Below, piece by piece: positions 9,751 through 21,197 of a DNA stretch of 64,000 nucleotides. Position 1 is the stretch's first letter; each line of letters starts with the position of its first letter. The notes below the pieces were generated by a model. The model saw only the letters and a program-made list of their open reading frames with translations. It was not told the DNA's origin and did not search any database. Location: positions 149,235-213,234 of the forward strand of contig CAJNDS010002827.1 of assembly GCA_905221605.1 (NCBI GenBank), given 5' to 3'. A program made the translations under genes and the position numbers. This DNA comes from Symbiodinium natans (taxonomy: Eukaryota; Sar; Dinophyceae; Suessiales; Symbiodiniaceae).

Positions 9751-10349
9751 AGCAACACCTCTCGCTCAACATCCCACGTATCTCCTCACCAACCCAGCGC
9801 ACAAAACTCAGCGCTCGTAAACAGAAGGGTATACATAAGTGCAAAGCAGCACATCAAGCCAGCGGCATCATTGGGCCAGGCGATCCAAGATGCGGGCCTA
9901 GTGAGATCAATCCGACAGCAATACGACTGGCAGGAATCGCGAAAGCTGAAAGCACAGAATGTGCACGGACTAATCACCGGCCTCCCGTTCCGCTCATCTT
10001 TGATCGCTACGTGCTATGCTGATTCCCAGCTTGTCCTACTTGAAACATGTGCTTCGGGCTGGGCTTGAAACCTGCCAAACCACAGGTGGATTGTGCTCAG
10101 CCCGCTGTTATCTGGGCCCCAATCTGGAAAACTGGCCTGCGCAATGGCATGTGTATTCAGGCTGAGGCCATTTGTACTTGGGCTACCAAAGCTTCCCTCA
10201 GTAAGCAAAGATGCGGATGGCTGAGTTCGACACGAACAACTTCCTGCCTGTATGAAACAGATTGCAACCGGGCCAGTTGTGTTTGCTGTGCGCTTGCGGG
10301 AGTCTGAGAGCACCAAAGGCTCGGAAAACTCTTGGTGAAACTGCCGAAG
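9751..10349. other. Intergenic, no supported gene
   Basis: Short ORFs only. The right part is the 3' flank of the J-domain gene. Confidence 0.5.
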
Positions 10350-11480
10350 CTACAGCTTCAGCTCCACGAAATCAGCAAAGTCTGCAATCGTTTTAACCCA
10401 GTCGGGCAACTGTATCTTTGCACCTTGACCTTTCTTTTCCATTACATTTACCAGGTCGGCATCGAAGTCTTCTTCCAACAACATTAAACAGATGGAAACA
10501 TCATCCCAACTTGAAGGGTCAAAAAAACCTATCTCATCCAGTGTCATGTCAGTCAGCATGCTTTCAGGAAGACCTATCCATTGAGCTATGCGATGCTCCA
10601 CAATCTGTAAAGTCTTCGCCGAAGCAGGCTCTGATGGAATGCCGAGTTCTTTGGGCGGAGATCCGCCTCTGAGCCGTTGTCTCACGGCAAGCCGGCGCTG
10701 CTCACGCTTCTTTTCGATCCAATCCTCCACCCTGTCAAGGACATCCTGGTCTGCTTGACGTGCACGCAACTCTTCCCAGTACTCATTCTCCTTCTGATAG
10801 CGTCCCCGGAGCTGATCATCTGACAAATCTTTGTCGGACTCATTGAACCTCATTTTGAGTTCATCTGTCAACTCCGTCTCCAATTCAGCGAAGAAGTCAC
10901 GACCACGCAATTCCCAATAATCCTCGGACATGGTTTGGCCTCTCTCTTTTCGATTGATGGGCTCTGCAACTTTCGACTTCCACTCCCCAACCATTCCAAG
11001 CGATGCAAGCTCCTCAACTGCACGCTTGATTAGCTGGAATTTTTCTGCGCTCCCAGTTCCAGGGACATCAGGATGATAGATTTTGGCTTGCTTCCTGAAG
11101 GCAGCACGCAGCTCATCCGCTCCGATGTCGTCAAAGGGGGAAACATCTAGGATTTCGTAAGGGTTGAACTCGCCTGTATTGAAAATGTCCGAATCCTCAT
11201 CAATTTCGTCTACACCTCCTTTCCGTCGGCCTTTTGCTTCATCGTTCGTGCTGCTCTGAGTGAAAGGTATTGTTTCACCTGGACGAAATCCATCCCCCTG
11301 GAAAAATGCATTGCAAGCCAAATGTGATGGTGGATGCTGGCAGGTGTTGGAGCTTACAAAACTTCGAGCGTGCCACCGCAATAGGGGCACGAACGCAACA
11401 ACACCCAACCAGCCAGCCAAACGCTTCAGTAGCTTCGCCTTCGCGGAATGGCGGCGCATGAGCTGAACAATTGGCACCAC
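10350..11480 (-). CDS. J-domain (DnaJ-like) protein with possible acyl-carrier-like C-terminus
   Basis: An intact 376-residue ORF without introns and the best host-gene candidate in the window. The N-terminus is hydrophobic and basic (about residues 1-45, including LAGWLGVVAFVPLL), which could be a transit peptide or membrane anchor. The J-domain lies at about residues 105-160: NPYEILDVS, FRKQAKIYHPDV with the HPD tripeptide that stimulates Hsp70 ATPase, then a helix ending AVEEL. A charged helical linker follows (about 190-270). Residues 295-376 resemble an acyl carrier fold: IGLPESMLTDMTLDEIG, then SSWDDVSICLMLLEEDFDADL in the place of DSL-x-x-V...EEEF, then TIADFADFVE. A Ser sits where the 4'-phosphopantetheine Ser would be, but the flanking Asp and Leu are replaced. 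The J-domain call is firm; the carrier-like call is tentative. Confidence 0.85.
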   Translation of the reverse strand: MVPIVQLMRRHSAKAKLLKRLAGWLGVVAFVPLLRWHARSFVSSNTCQHPPSHLACNAFFQGDGFRPGETIPFTQSSTNDEAKGRRKGGVDEIDEDSDIFNTGEFNPYEILDVSPFDDIGADELRAAFRKQAKIYHPDVPGTGSAEKFQLIKRAVEELASLGMVGEWKSKVAEPINRKERGQTMSEDYWELRGRDFFAELETELTDELKMRFNESDKDLSDDQLRGRYQKENEYWEELRARQADQDVLDRVEDWIEKKREQRRLAVRQRLRGGSPPKELGIPSEPASAKTLQIVEHRIAQWIGLPESMLTDMTLDEIGFFDPSSWDDVSICLMLLEEDFDADLVNVMEKKGQGAKIQLPDWVKTIADFADFVELKL

Positions 11481-13219
11481 TCAACCTGCCTCCTACACTG
11501 CTTGCTCGGGATGTCGATGTTGCCGTTTTAGTCCCGTCACCGGTGTGACTTTGCTACCCAAACCAATGGCTGCTCACCTGTTACCTAGTCATCAACAAGG
11601 ACATGTTGACACAACACCCTGATGGCGTGAAACGCTGCAGACGAATGCGAAGCCTTGCGGGTAAGGGATACAAACTTGGCATACAATCATTAAAAGCACA
11701 GGCACATGGCCTGCATTAAAGGCTGGTGGTCGATGTTTTTGTTCAAACCGAGGTTGCCGATTACATGGCCTAGTATGGTATACACTCCAGAACCTCTTGG
11801 CCACAGACTTCGCAAAAATGAAGTCGCACAGCTTTTTGATTGAGATCCTGTGGGATGGATATGTGCTGCTGCCTGAGTTGAAGAAAGGCCTGCTGAAAAG
11901 GCAAAGGTGCTGCCATGACTTTCAGAAAACTGCCTAGGCCAACATAACAAAAAATCAAAGTGCACATCTGGTTCAGGCGGTTATGTGTCTTGAGTTCTTG
12001 AGAACGAGAAGTTGTGGATTCGATTTTGAAAGAAAGGTCAACGCAAGAAAGTTTGCTTCCTGGAAGGCCTTTGAAAGGCGCAAAACGCAGCCAAAACCTG
12101 TAGCTCAGCATCTTTGGCTTTGTGTATACCCTTTCTATGCATGTCTATGCATTTGAAGAAGACTGCCGAGAAGATATTCGCTCTCACCAGGCTGCTTCCC
12201 ATGGGCAACAAAGCTCAGAGTGTCTCTGTTTTGGGCATCGGTGAGCCTAGACTGAGGCGATTTAGTGCGCTTGCTGACTTGCAGGTTGACGAGCTCATTC
12301 GTTTTTTCCTCAAAAAAGCCTATCCTGCGCGCGATAATGATGGCACTAATTTGATTGTGCAGAAATGTATGAGCTCGGTTTGGCCTTGTCATCGTTCATA
12401 AATCTGATGCATGCAGTGGTGTTAAGACGGCATAAGAAATCTCTGTCGAGCTTCCTAAGGATAGTTATTCGAAGGTCACACAAGCTATACTCCTCTTGCT
12501 AGTTCCAGACCGCTGCAAGGCTGCAGTGAAATGGAAAGTCTCCCTTCATGAGCTTCAGAACGTACTTACTCGAATTGAGAAGAAAGATTTCCGATATTGT
12601 CGCAAGGCAGCTCGCAAGCCTTTTATGCTGGTGGTTGAAAGGTGTCTTGCGAAAATGGCTAAAGACCTAATGGAAGAAAGGTACGCATTGTTGCCAATAG
12701 TTTGGCAAAGCCAGTCGGCTTGTACGCCAAGTGAACAAACTCACGATCTTTTGCAACTCGATTCTGAGCCTGAATGTCGCATCATGATCTCAGTTCAAGA
12801 CGCTACTCCTACAAGGTCCAAAAGTCACATTCTGTTCAAGCAAAATATGGTTCACGGTACGGGAGAAAATGTTGATCACCCCGCCCAAATACGCTGCTTG
12901 CCCTCTTGGCTGCAACGTGTTTGCATCAACCTCAATCATCAACATGATGCACGTTTGTGACGGACCTTGGGCTCAAGCAAGTATCAACTGTACACCTACA
13001 TCTACAAACTGAACTACGCATGTCATGCCAGGCTGCATGACTGCTTGACTGATGCAAGCGGACGCCATGACACATCAGGAGATGTGTTGCACACTTGGTC
13101 ACTGGGACCCGTAGTTGTTGAGATTGGGATGGCCTAGTTACCATCCGAATGAATGCTCATTCCTTTGGAGTTATGACTGCTCCACAGTCAACACTTTCGG
13201 GGCGCATAATACAGGATTG
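11481..13219. other. Unassigned DNA, no supported gene
   Basis: An ORF at 12496-12960 (plus, 154 residues) has no recognisable motif. Nothing else supportable is seen. Confidence 0.5.
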
Positions 13220-13756
13220 TCAAACACACACCCATGCACAAGCTCTGCTGGCTGGTAAACATAAGTGTGGATTGAAGTTGCAAGTCGAAACATTCACCCA
13301 AAGCGGTTGCGGCACTCGGCCCAAGGATGCAATGTTCGGATATTGCTGTCTCTGGTGGTGTGGCAAGATGCATGGCGGTAGCATCTTCCAGTGGGCGTGA
13401 CAACCACCCTGTTTGGCACAATGGCTGCCAACCTCGCCACTTCCATGGGCATACGCACATTGCTGTTCATTGTTGTTGACGCATCTTTCTGCGACACGGC
13501 ATCTCCAAGAGGAGCATTTCTCAGTCTCCTGATTTGCTCGCTGCAGCATCCACTGGGCATATCCAAGATACATCATGAGCATTATCCACAAGATATTCAG
13601 CTTGAAGAACTCGGCCCATGTAGTCTCGTGTTCGGGCACATCAATGCTCGAAGTCGTCATAGTGGTGATGCTCAGATCAAGAGGGACCGCACATGTTGTT
13701 TTTTGTTTCGAAGTTCTCACTAGCACAGCCATCACACCGGCTCCGTAGCCGCTCAA
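13220..13756 (-). pseudogene. C-terminal membrane segment and Cys/His tail of C1 Pol
   Basis: The first frame includes a hydrophobic segment LNILWIMLMMYLGYAQWML. Another frame (13566-13294) carries VVVTPTGRCYRHASCH, which lines up with VVVIPASATLYTTVGG and the following Cys/His of C0. Copia elements C0 and C1 thus share an RNase H - transmembrane - Cys/His tail extension. The frame change inside is decay. Confidence 0.5.
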
Positions 13757-14861
13757 GGCTCACAAGTGTGAGTAGCAACGCCACACAAACCCCAAATGCA
13801 ACGATCCACACATGTCGGATTCCACCACCCATCATCTCAGCTTGGATTCCCACACTCACTCTTGTAGCTGCTTCGGCACCGGAAACAAGACTGAGCAACA
13901 TGACCATCATTGCACTATTCAAGCTGTTGCTGAACCCATTCGTCTTCAAGGTTTTGCACACCAGCCTTCGCACACGTGCAGTTTCCATGCCATTGTCCAC
14001 TGTTCGAACAAGGGCATTGCGCTCGTCCTCTCCCACTGGCACCACATTGTCACCTATGCACTCCACAAAGTCATGCATGCGCAGCAGGGCTTTCAGCCTG
14101 GTTCCACTTGCCGGAACCTTGGTTCCTAGATCTCCAGGGTTCCTCCGGCCATCGACGGATTTCACTTGGAGCGTGCCATCACTGACCTTTTCCTGCACCC
14201 ACAAAAAACGCCCGTCCAAATGTCTCACTTTTGACACTCCACGCTACAAGGCTATCTGTCTGCAAGATTGGTTGTCTGTTCGCATAATTAGCATTACCCC
14301 TTGCTGCAGTAGGAACTCTGCTGCGGAAACCAAAGCGTAAAACTCGGATTCTGTGCTGGACAAGCTGGCGCATCGCTGGCTGCGACACGACGTATGCACA
14401 CAACAAGTGTTGAGTAGGTAGGCACCACTGCTCATTGACCGTCTGTTCTGCTTGTTTCCCGACCAATCTGCATCGCAACACACTTCATTGCTCGCATAGT
14501 TGCCCGTGCAATCCAAGTAGCTGGCCAATCTTTGTGCAGCGGCCCAGCTCTTCTCGGTGGGATTCTTCGATCGTTGGGACAACACACGCACAGTGAACGC
14601 GATGTCTGCTCTGTCCTGCGAAACGTACATTGCGATTCCCACAGCACTCCTGAACTGTGCTGCTTTGTCAAAGGACAACACTTTGGAATCGTCGGGCACA
14701 AGCAACTCTTTGACACTAGGCGCGGGCACCTTCCTAAATGACCGGACCTCCAGCAACTGGCACATGTTGACAGCATGGTCGGCAAGTGGCTTCACAAGCA
14801 CTCCATCTTCAAGCAACACATGTTCACGCTTGAGGAACTTGAAGTTGTCACCGGGATTCAT
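13677..14861 (-). pseudogene. C1 RNase H (premature stop)
   Basis: VGIAMYVSQDRADIAFTVRVL (end of RT), CDADWSGNKQNRRSMSSG (first Asp), SSTESEFYALVSAAEF (Glu), MRTDNQSC (Asp), then after one in-frame TAG at 14244-14246, KVRHLDGRFLWVQ, and NPGDLGTK in the place of the usual ADxLTK. The hydrophobic segment VWIVAFGVCVALLLTLV follows near 13770. The two halves are in the same frame, so a single stop codon separates them. Confidence 0.75.
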
Positions 14862-14868
14862 TGCAAGC

Positions 14869-15503
14869 TCATATGACCTCGAAATTTTCTTCGATGCTCG
14901 GCAGAAGTTGTTCCTTCAGCCATTTGACAAAGCCAACAAGGCACAAGTCATCCACATGGATCACTCCCGGGTTGCTACGGCCGGCGCTGTCAAGAATCTT
15001 GTACACTGAAGGGCATTCAGCGCACGCTACAAGCTTGTGTCTCTCGCCTATGTACTTCATGATGAACCCATGCCACCTTGCTGTTCCATCCCTCTGGCCA
15101 GGGATCATGCGAAGGAATCGCATCTTGGTGCCTTCGAAGCCTGGAAGCTTGGCCAACGGACGCACAAGAAAGCATCCTTGATGTCCAACGCCAGGATTCC
15201 CACCTGGCTTTCGTAGTCGCAAGCACCGGACTCGTCTCTTCGGCGCTTCAGCTCGCAGTAAAGCCACGGGAGCACTTTCGTGGTGATTGAGGAAGTAGCA
15301 GGTGCATACAAACCTTCTTTATCCCTTTCCAACCACCGGTATTCCCTAGCCACTAGTCTGCTTCTTCTGAAGAACATCTGACGGCCACAGCGCTTCTTCT
15401 TCCGCCAGGCGCGAACGAACTTGGAGGAAAGCTCCTTGTGATCTGAGGTGTCGAAGTCTGGGGCGACTTCTTCGATCACCTTCATTCTCTTCAGCCGCTC
15501 CAC
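14869..15503 (-). pseudogene. C1 reverse transcriptase, two frames
   Basis: 15503-15105 carries the RT N-terminus (FFRRSRLVAREYRW, LYAPATSS, LALDIKDAFLCV). 15267-14869 carries the palm with HVDDLCLVG (catalytic box near 14945, His in place of Tyr). A frame change separates them between about 15105 and 15267. Confidence 0.75.
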
Positions 15504-15895
15504 CTCAAAGCCGTCTGCAAGGAAGTCAGCTGGCTCAAATCCTGCTCGGACAGATCAGGAATTTCATCGAACCACAGTCTTGCCTCGCTGTTCAGGGCTT
15601 CTACATCATCTTTCTTGTGAACATCCCATTCTGCATCGACTTCATCGCTCATGTCCACATACACAGCAGCATCCAGGGGCTGACTCAAGAAGCTCGTCAT
15701 TGATCGGGTGCTCGCTGGCACCGATCCGGGCCACTCGCTGGTACTTGTGCGCCTGTCCTTCAGGCGCCTCAGCACTCCGGTTGGTTTGGCAGACCCTTCA
15801 GGCGAGGATGGACTGGACGATGAAGATGAGGAGCTCGGGTCAGAGCCGGCAACATGCATGGGGGATGCATTTGCTGGACGTGGAAGCTCTGGCAA
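15491..15895 (-). pseudogene. C1 spacer between integrase and RT
   Basis: Ser-rich run followed by an acidic segment (DMSDEVDAEWDV, RLWFDEIPDLSEQ). No dioxygenase-like domain is present here, unlike in C0. It is assigned to C1 by position only. Confidence 0.45.
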
Positions 15896-16333
15896 TACGA
15901 TTTGTGATCAAGCAAGAGGGTCTTCCGAGAAGCTGGAGCGCTCTCGCGCACTGAAGCTGGCACAGGATTCAAGGCTGGCACCCCCGCCATGCTGGGCATA
16001 TCTGACGCTTGTGGTGCATCTGGCATTGGCTCAACTGATGCACTCTGCTCGAACACAGGTTTCGGCAGGCTTTGCCACGCGGTGCTTAGGTTGGGGAAAG
16101 GTCTTACTACCTAAAACCCCTGGTAGTTCCAGGGGAACCCTTACCAGATTCTTTTCCTCAACGCAAGGCTTGGCGTTTCGGCGAATGGACCGGGTGGTCC
16201 ACACTCCCTGCGCACTCATCAGGACATGCATGTCACTGCTGGTGGTTTTGGTCAAGAACACTGCTCGGTGCCACTTACGATCACCCTTGGCCTTTCCTCG
16301 CCTAAAACCCCAAACGGGCTCCCCCGAACATGC

Positions 16334-16990
16334 CTAACTTACCCGAAAACCGGTCCCCGTGCAGCGCTCGAAGGCGGTTGCCCCGCCATGCACACCGAAC
16401 CTGTTCAGGATGTAACTTGCATGCACATAGCTCCATGCCATCAACGGATGCTCAGGTCCGATGGCTTCAGCAGCAAGGTCATATCGGGCTCGAACTTGAT
16501 CCAACAGGACATTGGACAATCCTCTGATCAAGTCAACGGCTTTCTCAACATGTCCTTTGCTTGCACGCGAATCCACTGGGGCATTTCGGATCAGGGTCTG
16601 AAATCCAAGACGGGTATGCACACCCACGATGAGGTCTTGCAAGGCCAGGGTAGATGGCTCGTTGTCTGTCTGAAGACACACGGAGTTGTGTCCCAGGTTC
16701 TGGATGAACCTCGTGAGCTCAACGGCAGTGAACCTCAAGCCCTCCTTTCCTTTGCTGGCAACCGGCAAACCTAGCAACGAACCTGTTCCAGTATCATGGG
16801 CAACCAGGACGGTTAACTTGCGTGCACGACCACTCGGCTGCTCACTGCTCACACCCGTGTAGCAGTAGTCAAAGCTCACGACAGGGATTGCACGATCTGG
16901 ACTCAAGGGAATTTTCACACGCTTGTCTCCAACACCTCTCATGCTCAAGCAGTGGCTGCACCAGGGCATGTATGGCCAGTGTAAGCTCAT
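16334..16990 (-). pseudogene. C1 integrase
   Basis: A zinc-region remnant (HWPYMPWCSHCLSMRG), then VVSFDYCYTG with the first catalytic Asp, CLQTDNEPS with the second, and SRASKGHVEKAVDLIRGL with a Glu in the third position. About 219 residues. Frame shift at the C-terminus. Confidence 0.75.
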
Positions 16991-17318
16991 GTAGACGCCT
17001 CTCGGCTTCGGAGGGCTCCTTGATGAGTCTCTGGCCTTCAGCCACTCTCACGCCTTCACTCTCAACTGTCTGTGCAACCTCACTTCTCAAGGCGATGTTC
17101 TGTTTGTCGATGTAGCCACGCAACCGGTCAAGGCATCTTTGCTTGCTGCCTGAGACAGAGACACCGGCGGACTTGCAGGCTGCCCGGATGGCAGACAAGG
17201 TTGACTGCAACGACAGCTCGACACCTTCTTCTTCTTTCAAGGGAATTTGGCAGTGTGCGTGCAACGACACCATCAAACACAAGCGTACTTCGGCCACCTC
17301 GTGCCTCCTCAGACTCAA
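16869..17318 (-). pseudogene. C1 pre-integrase region with SAP-like motif
   Basis: LSLQSTLSAIRAACKSAGVS then GSKQRCLDRLRGYID (about 17095-17220) matches the SAP DNA-binding pattern: two amphipathic helices with a central Gly-Ser-Lys. A shorter, weaker version is at the same place in C2. In host proteins SAP motifs bind AT-rich scaffold DNA; a chromatin-targeting role here is inference. Confidence 0.5.
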
Positions 17319-17335
17319 CCGGGATCACTTCAACA

Positions 17336-18267
17336 TCAGGTAATGGGCTCATTCGATGGTTCAACAGAAACCGTTTCAGGCTCGGCATCATCGGGGCCCA
17401 ACACACTCATCTCAAAGTCGGATCCCTCAAGATCTGGATCGACATGTGGTTGCAGACCACTCCAGTTGATGAAGTGATCAAGCTGTCGATTCGGGACAAA
17501 CTTCATGTCTTCCGGGGCTTCATGTCCAGAGCTCAACACGCAAATGATTTCACACTCGCCATTAGGAAGCTCAGCCGCCGGATCACCCAGTTCCCCCCAC
17601 GCGCAACAGAACTCAAGCAACAGCCACTCAGTTTGGCCTGTTCTGCATGGCCTTACAAGCGTGGTGACCAATGGGTGCAACAAGCGAAGGATCAACGAAG
17701 TGCTTTCCTCGACCCCGATACAGCATCTGGCCTTGTTCGGTCATTTGCCACCCATATGTTGCCTCTGCCCTGCTGGCATCCACCTGAGCTTGCACGAACC
17801 TGACTTGATTGTCCTCAGGACGCGGGGCTGGAGTAACCTCTTGCCCACCAACACGAAAGATGGACGCACGCACACACAGCGAGTTCCCTCGGAAGCTCGA
17901 CTCTTACTCCACTGTCATGCTCCATGCACATGTAGGGCTCCCGTTGCGGCCACCAACCTGAACGCATGAGCTTGCCTTTGCACAACAAGGGCTGAGTCAC
18001 GGGAGCAATGGCACACACTTCTTTCCAGATGACAGGCTCGCCCGTCTCGTCATGTACAACAAACGAAACCTCTCTGAGATCTTGCACAAAAACCTCCGCG
18101 CCATATCCAATCAGCCAGTACATCTCATTCGTAATACAAACGCAGAACATTTTACCGAGCTTCAGATTCAGCCCACGCAGATGTTGCAGAAAGAGATGGT
18201 CCAACGACATGACAAGGCCACTGTGGTGTATCAAAGCTCTGATCTTGATATTGAGCGAGTGCGGCAA
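17336..18267 (-). pseudogene. C1 protease-like region and acidic spacer
   Basis: VSFVVHDETGEP...VTQPLLCKGKLMRSGWW aligns with the C-terminal half of the aspartic protease in C3 (FLVAPHITTPLLAVGKLYRAGF). The active-site Asp segment is not seen; it would lie upstream of 18267, where a zinc-finger fragment on the opposite strand begins. The remainder is acidic linker in two other frames. Confidence 0.5.
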
Positions 18268-18987
18268 TGGCGGGAGATTGTGCTTTCACAACTTGTGTCC
18301 CATCAGCAAACAGCTGGCGTACGCAATGCGCACAACCCATCGGTGCAGGTTGGTCCAGCAGGCAATCCTGCAGATGCGGTGAGATTGGTAGAAATCACAC
18401 AGGCAATTGCGCAGGCTTGCGTCTGTCCAGAGTGTGGACTTGGACACGCCAATCATCTAGGCTTAGCGACACATCGGAGAAAACAACATGGAGTTGTACC
18501 TGAACAAGAGCAGACGGACACCAAGCAATATCCAGTTGAACATGCGGTGGATGGTTTACCAAAATGCAGACATTGCCTTAAGGAACTCACGACCTGGCCA
18601 TGCTTTGCTGTGCACATTGCACAATGTCCAGTTCTCAAAATGGGCAAAGGGGCTGACATTGGTTCTGGTGCCTTGACTGAAGACGCTGAGGCACAGACAG
18701 TTCTTGCTGAGCAGGGCTGGCGCGGACTCACCAAGGATCCGCCCATAGACAAAATGCGCAATCACTGTGCCTTGTGTAATCTGTGGGCTTCCTCCTTTGA
18801 TCGAGTCAAAACGCATATCAGATGCAAGCATCCCGAATACGTTGCAGTTGCTGAACATGTAAACGCAGCCTGTCAGTCTTTAAGTGGTACCGTGGGACGA
18901 CCGCGCACGGTGCCTTTTACAACAAGACTCAGGCCCCATCAAGACATGCAGCTGCATGTTGCGTGTAGTGACAAAGTCTGTTCCTAG
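18052..18987 (+). pseudogene. C2H2 zinc-finger fragment related to LINE Pol
   Basis: Real coding from about 18150. Three Cys/His units: CPECGLGHANHLGLATHRRK with QH, CRHCLKELTTWPCFAVHIAQ with C, and CALCNLWASSFDRVKTHIRC with KH. Spacing and flanking acidic linkers resemble the finger region behind the RT of the large LINE at 24.4-29.6 kb, so I read it as a 5'- and 3'-truncated copy of a related LINE rather than a host transcription factor. Confidence 0.55.
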
Positions 18988-19951
18988 AACATAATCCACA
19001 GGCATGGAGCCGACGTCCCAGGAGATCGAGAAGATGGAGATGGAGATGTTCAAGCTCTTCCCCTTCGGCCTCAGATCACTTGGATTTGCTGCTTTTGTTG
19101 GGTTTTGGGATAAGGCACAGCTGGGCTATGTTCCGAGTTTGGGAAGCTCAGTACTTCCTGGTGATTGGATATTGTGCCATGTACGGCGCAAAGTGACTGG
19201 CAAGAGCGCGAACTTTCACTTGGAATGCCTCTGGGCTCTCTCCATGCGGAGTTCATGACATGGGTTGATGCTGGAAAACAACAAATCTTGGTTTGCCACT
19301 GTGCAGTGCAACTACAAAGGCGAGAAGTGGTGGATTGCTGCTTTTGATTTCATGCGATTTTTGCCAAAGCCTCAGACATTCGTTGGAGCACAATTATTCC
19401 GGGCACACTCGTGCACGCTCGCTTGATTTTGTACATGTGTACCAAAATGCATGGTGCATTCAGAAAATAACAAGTCCGGCGACCAGGGGAGATACACGGC
19501 AGCTCTACAACGACGAGCGCAGGTCTAGAACAAATTACACTCCACAATGCGAAGCCTCCCGCTGCGCAACACAGTCATAGTCGCTGGCGAGCTGGAACCT
19601 CTGGCAGGTTTGGTGGGGTCGCAGGTTCCCACTGACAATCCTCCAGGCCACGCGGACGCACAGATCTTTTAACTTCTCTAGAATTTTGATTTGCTTGCTC
19701 TGAACACTTGAGGGCGAGGGCGCGGCTACATTTGACAGATCAAAACGGACAAATCCGAAACTGCTCTACGATTTTCCAGTTGCAATGTGGAGAACTCCTG
19801 TTCAGGCCACTGGGTGAGACCCAGACAATCATAGAAAGGCGCGGGATCTCAGCAGCTCAGCGGACATCAGGTCACGCGTGCGCTTGATTCGCAGCCTCGA
19901 CTCTCGTGAGGAGCCGACTCCGAGTACAATCGATTCAATCCTGGTGAGAGC
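18988..19951. other. Unassigned DNA
   Basis: Short ORFs only; a small plus-strand ORF at 19004-19258 has no recognisable motif. Confidence 0.4.
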
Positions 19952-20263
19952 ATGGAAGCAGCATATGGAAGGAAGATTCTGTGCGGGTACAAGTTCGCGA
20001 CTTGTGGAAGGCACAAGCAAGGTCTCAAGAATCGACTCAACTTGTCCCGTATTTTGCAGTTCTGGCGTGCGAGCATGAAGGTACAGAGGTTACAAAAACG
20101 TCTCGGACAGCAGTGTCGAGACTTCAAGCGGCAGTGGAGTGAGCAACAACTTGCTGACATTGAGAAGTTTCGGAACCAACACAAGTCGGCGCAGGCATAC
20201 AAAAACATACTCTCTCTTTATTTGGATCATCTCCTGAAACTGCAAAAACAAAAGTGTTCCTAG
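19952..20263 (+). CDS. Unrecognised basic helical fragment
   Basis: A 103-residue frame rich in Arg, Lys and Gln (RLQKRLGQQCRDFKRQW, FRNQHKSAQAYKNI) with the composition of a helical nucleic-acid-binding segment. It could be a retroelement C-terminus or a host exon. No family recognised. Confidence 0.3.
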   Translation: MEAAYGRKILCGYKFATCGRHKQGLKNRLNLSRILQFWRASMKVQRLQKRLGQQCRDFKRQWSEQQLADIEKFRNQHKSAQAYKNILSLYLDHLLKLQKQKCS

Positions 20264-20359
20264 AGCTAGGACGGATACACCATCCTTTCCGCTCTCACTG
20301 CCAAGCTCACTTTCCTTTGGCTTTGCAGCCTCACGCTTCTTCTTTTCTTCTTTCCTTCT

Positions 20360-20700
20360 TCACGAAAACTTTGCGATCTCGTAGAAGACGCCGGTGTCGT
20401 CCTTGCTGCTGCTGCTTCCTGTTCTTCCTTCTTTTCCTTTTTTTCCTTTCTCCTTCTTGTAGAACTCCTCCATTTGCTTGAGCTGCTCGTCACAGATCTT
20501 CTTGCCGTTCTTGTCGCGACGCTGCTTGATCCATCGACCGCGTGGTGGTTCTTTTCCTTGGCTGTCAAAGAAGTACCAGCACATCGAATCGCTGTTCCAC
20601 TTCCACTGGTAGAACTCGTTCTTGAACTGGAAGAAGACGTAGGACTTCCTGGCGCTGTCCTTTCCTGAGCCTTGTAGTTCTCCATCGAGTAAGGGCCTTT
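20360..20700 (-). CDS. Unrecognised exon-like fragment abutting C2
   Basis: The best frame runs RKSYVFFQFKNEFYQWKW, CWYFFDSQGKEPPRGRW, then a Lys/Glu-rich tail. The aromatic-rich composition looks like a folded host domain. It directly follows the broken end of the Copia RNase H of C2, so it may be host sequence next to, or carried with, the truncated element. Confidence 0.3.
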
Positions 20701-20735
20701 TTCCTTCTCCTCTGGGTCTCCTTCCTCAGGCTTCT

Positions 20736-21197
20736 TCAGCGACCAGAAATGTGACGGAGACGTCCACATCCCTGTCTGCCCATAATGCCGCGAGCTGCGC
20801 TTGAATCTGTGAACAAATGCATGGACACATCGGTGCGTAAGATGTGTTGAAGGGCACTACGAAGGAAGACGCCGTCGCATGTTGCGCTCACGCATGCAAT
20901 ATATTCACTTTCACCACTGCTTAGGCTTACGCAGCTTTGGCTTCTTGAAAATGTATGAGTATGAACCACCATGCTGTCAAGGGCAATGCATCCTGCACTG
21001 GTGCTCTTTCTTGTCGATCGGTTCCCTGACCAATCAGCATCAGCGAACACCTGTAAAGTGTGAGTGTCATCACGGACGATTAGGCCAATGCCTTTGCCCT
21101 CAGTCCGAAGGCAAGTGATGTGATTCTCGTGGAAGAACATATAGTTCACCAGATGCCTTAGGCATCGCCATGCCCCTTTGTTGGGCTTCCCACACAT
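20736..21197 (-). pseudogene. C2 RNase H, truncated
   Basis: FADADWSGNRSTRKSTSAG (Asp), SSGESEYIACVSATCDG (Glu), LFTDSSAARGI (Asp), then RLRHISGR where the usual KTKHIDxR motif lies, immediately followed by loss of similarity. The C-terminal ADxLTK part is missing. Confidence 0.8.

Larger units (their letters stand above)
13220..18267 (-). mobile_element. Decayed Copia-class element C1
   Basis: Minus-strand order from 18267 down: protease-like region, acidic spacer with SAP-like motif, integrase, Ser-rich spacer, RT, RNase H, membrane segment, Cys/His tail. Each domain is recognisable, but frames change repeatedly and RNase H has an in-frame stop, so the element is dead. No LTRs were identified. 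Confidence 0.8.

Noticed and set aside
18052..18987. Host C2H2 transcription factor
   Set aside because: Finger spacing and linkers resemble the finger region of the LINE Pol; no start region or regulatory domain is seen.
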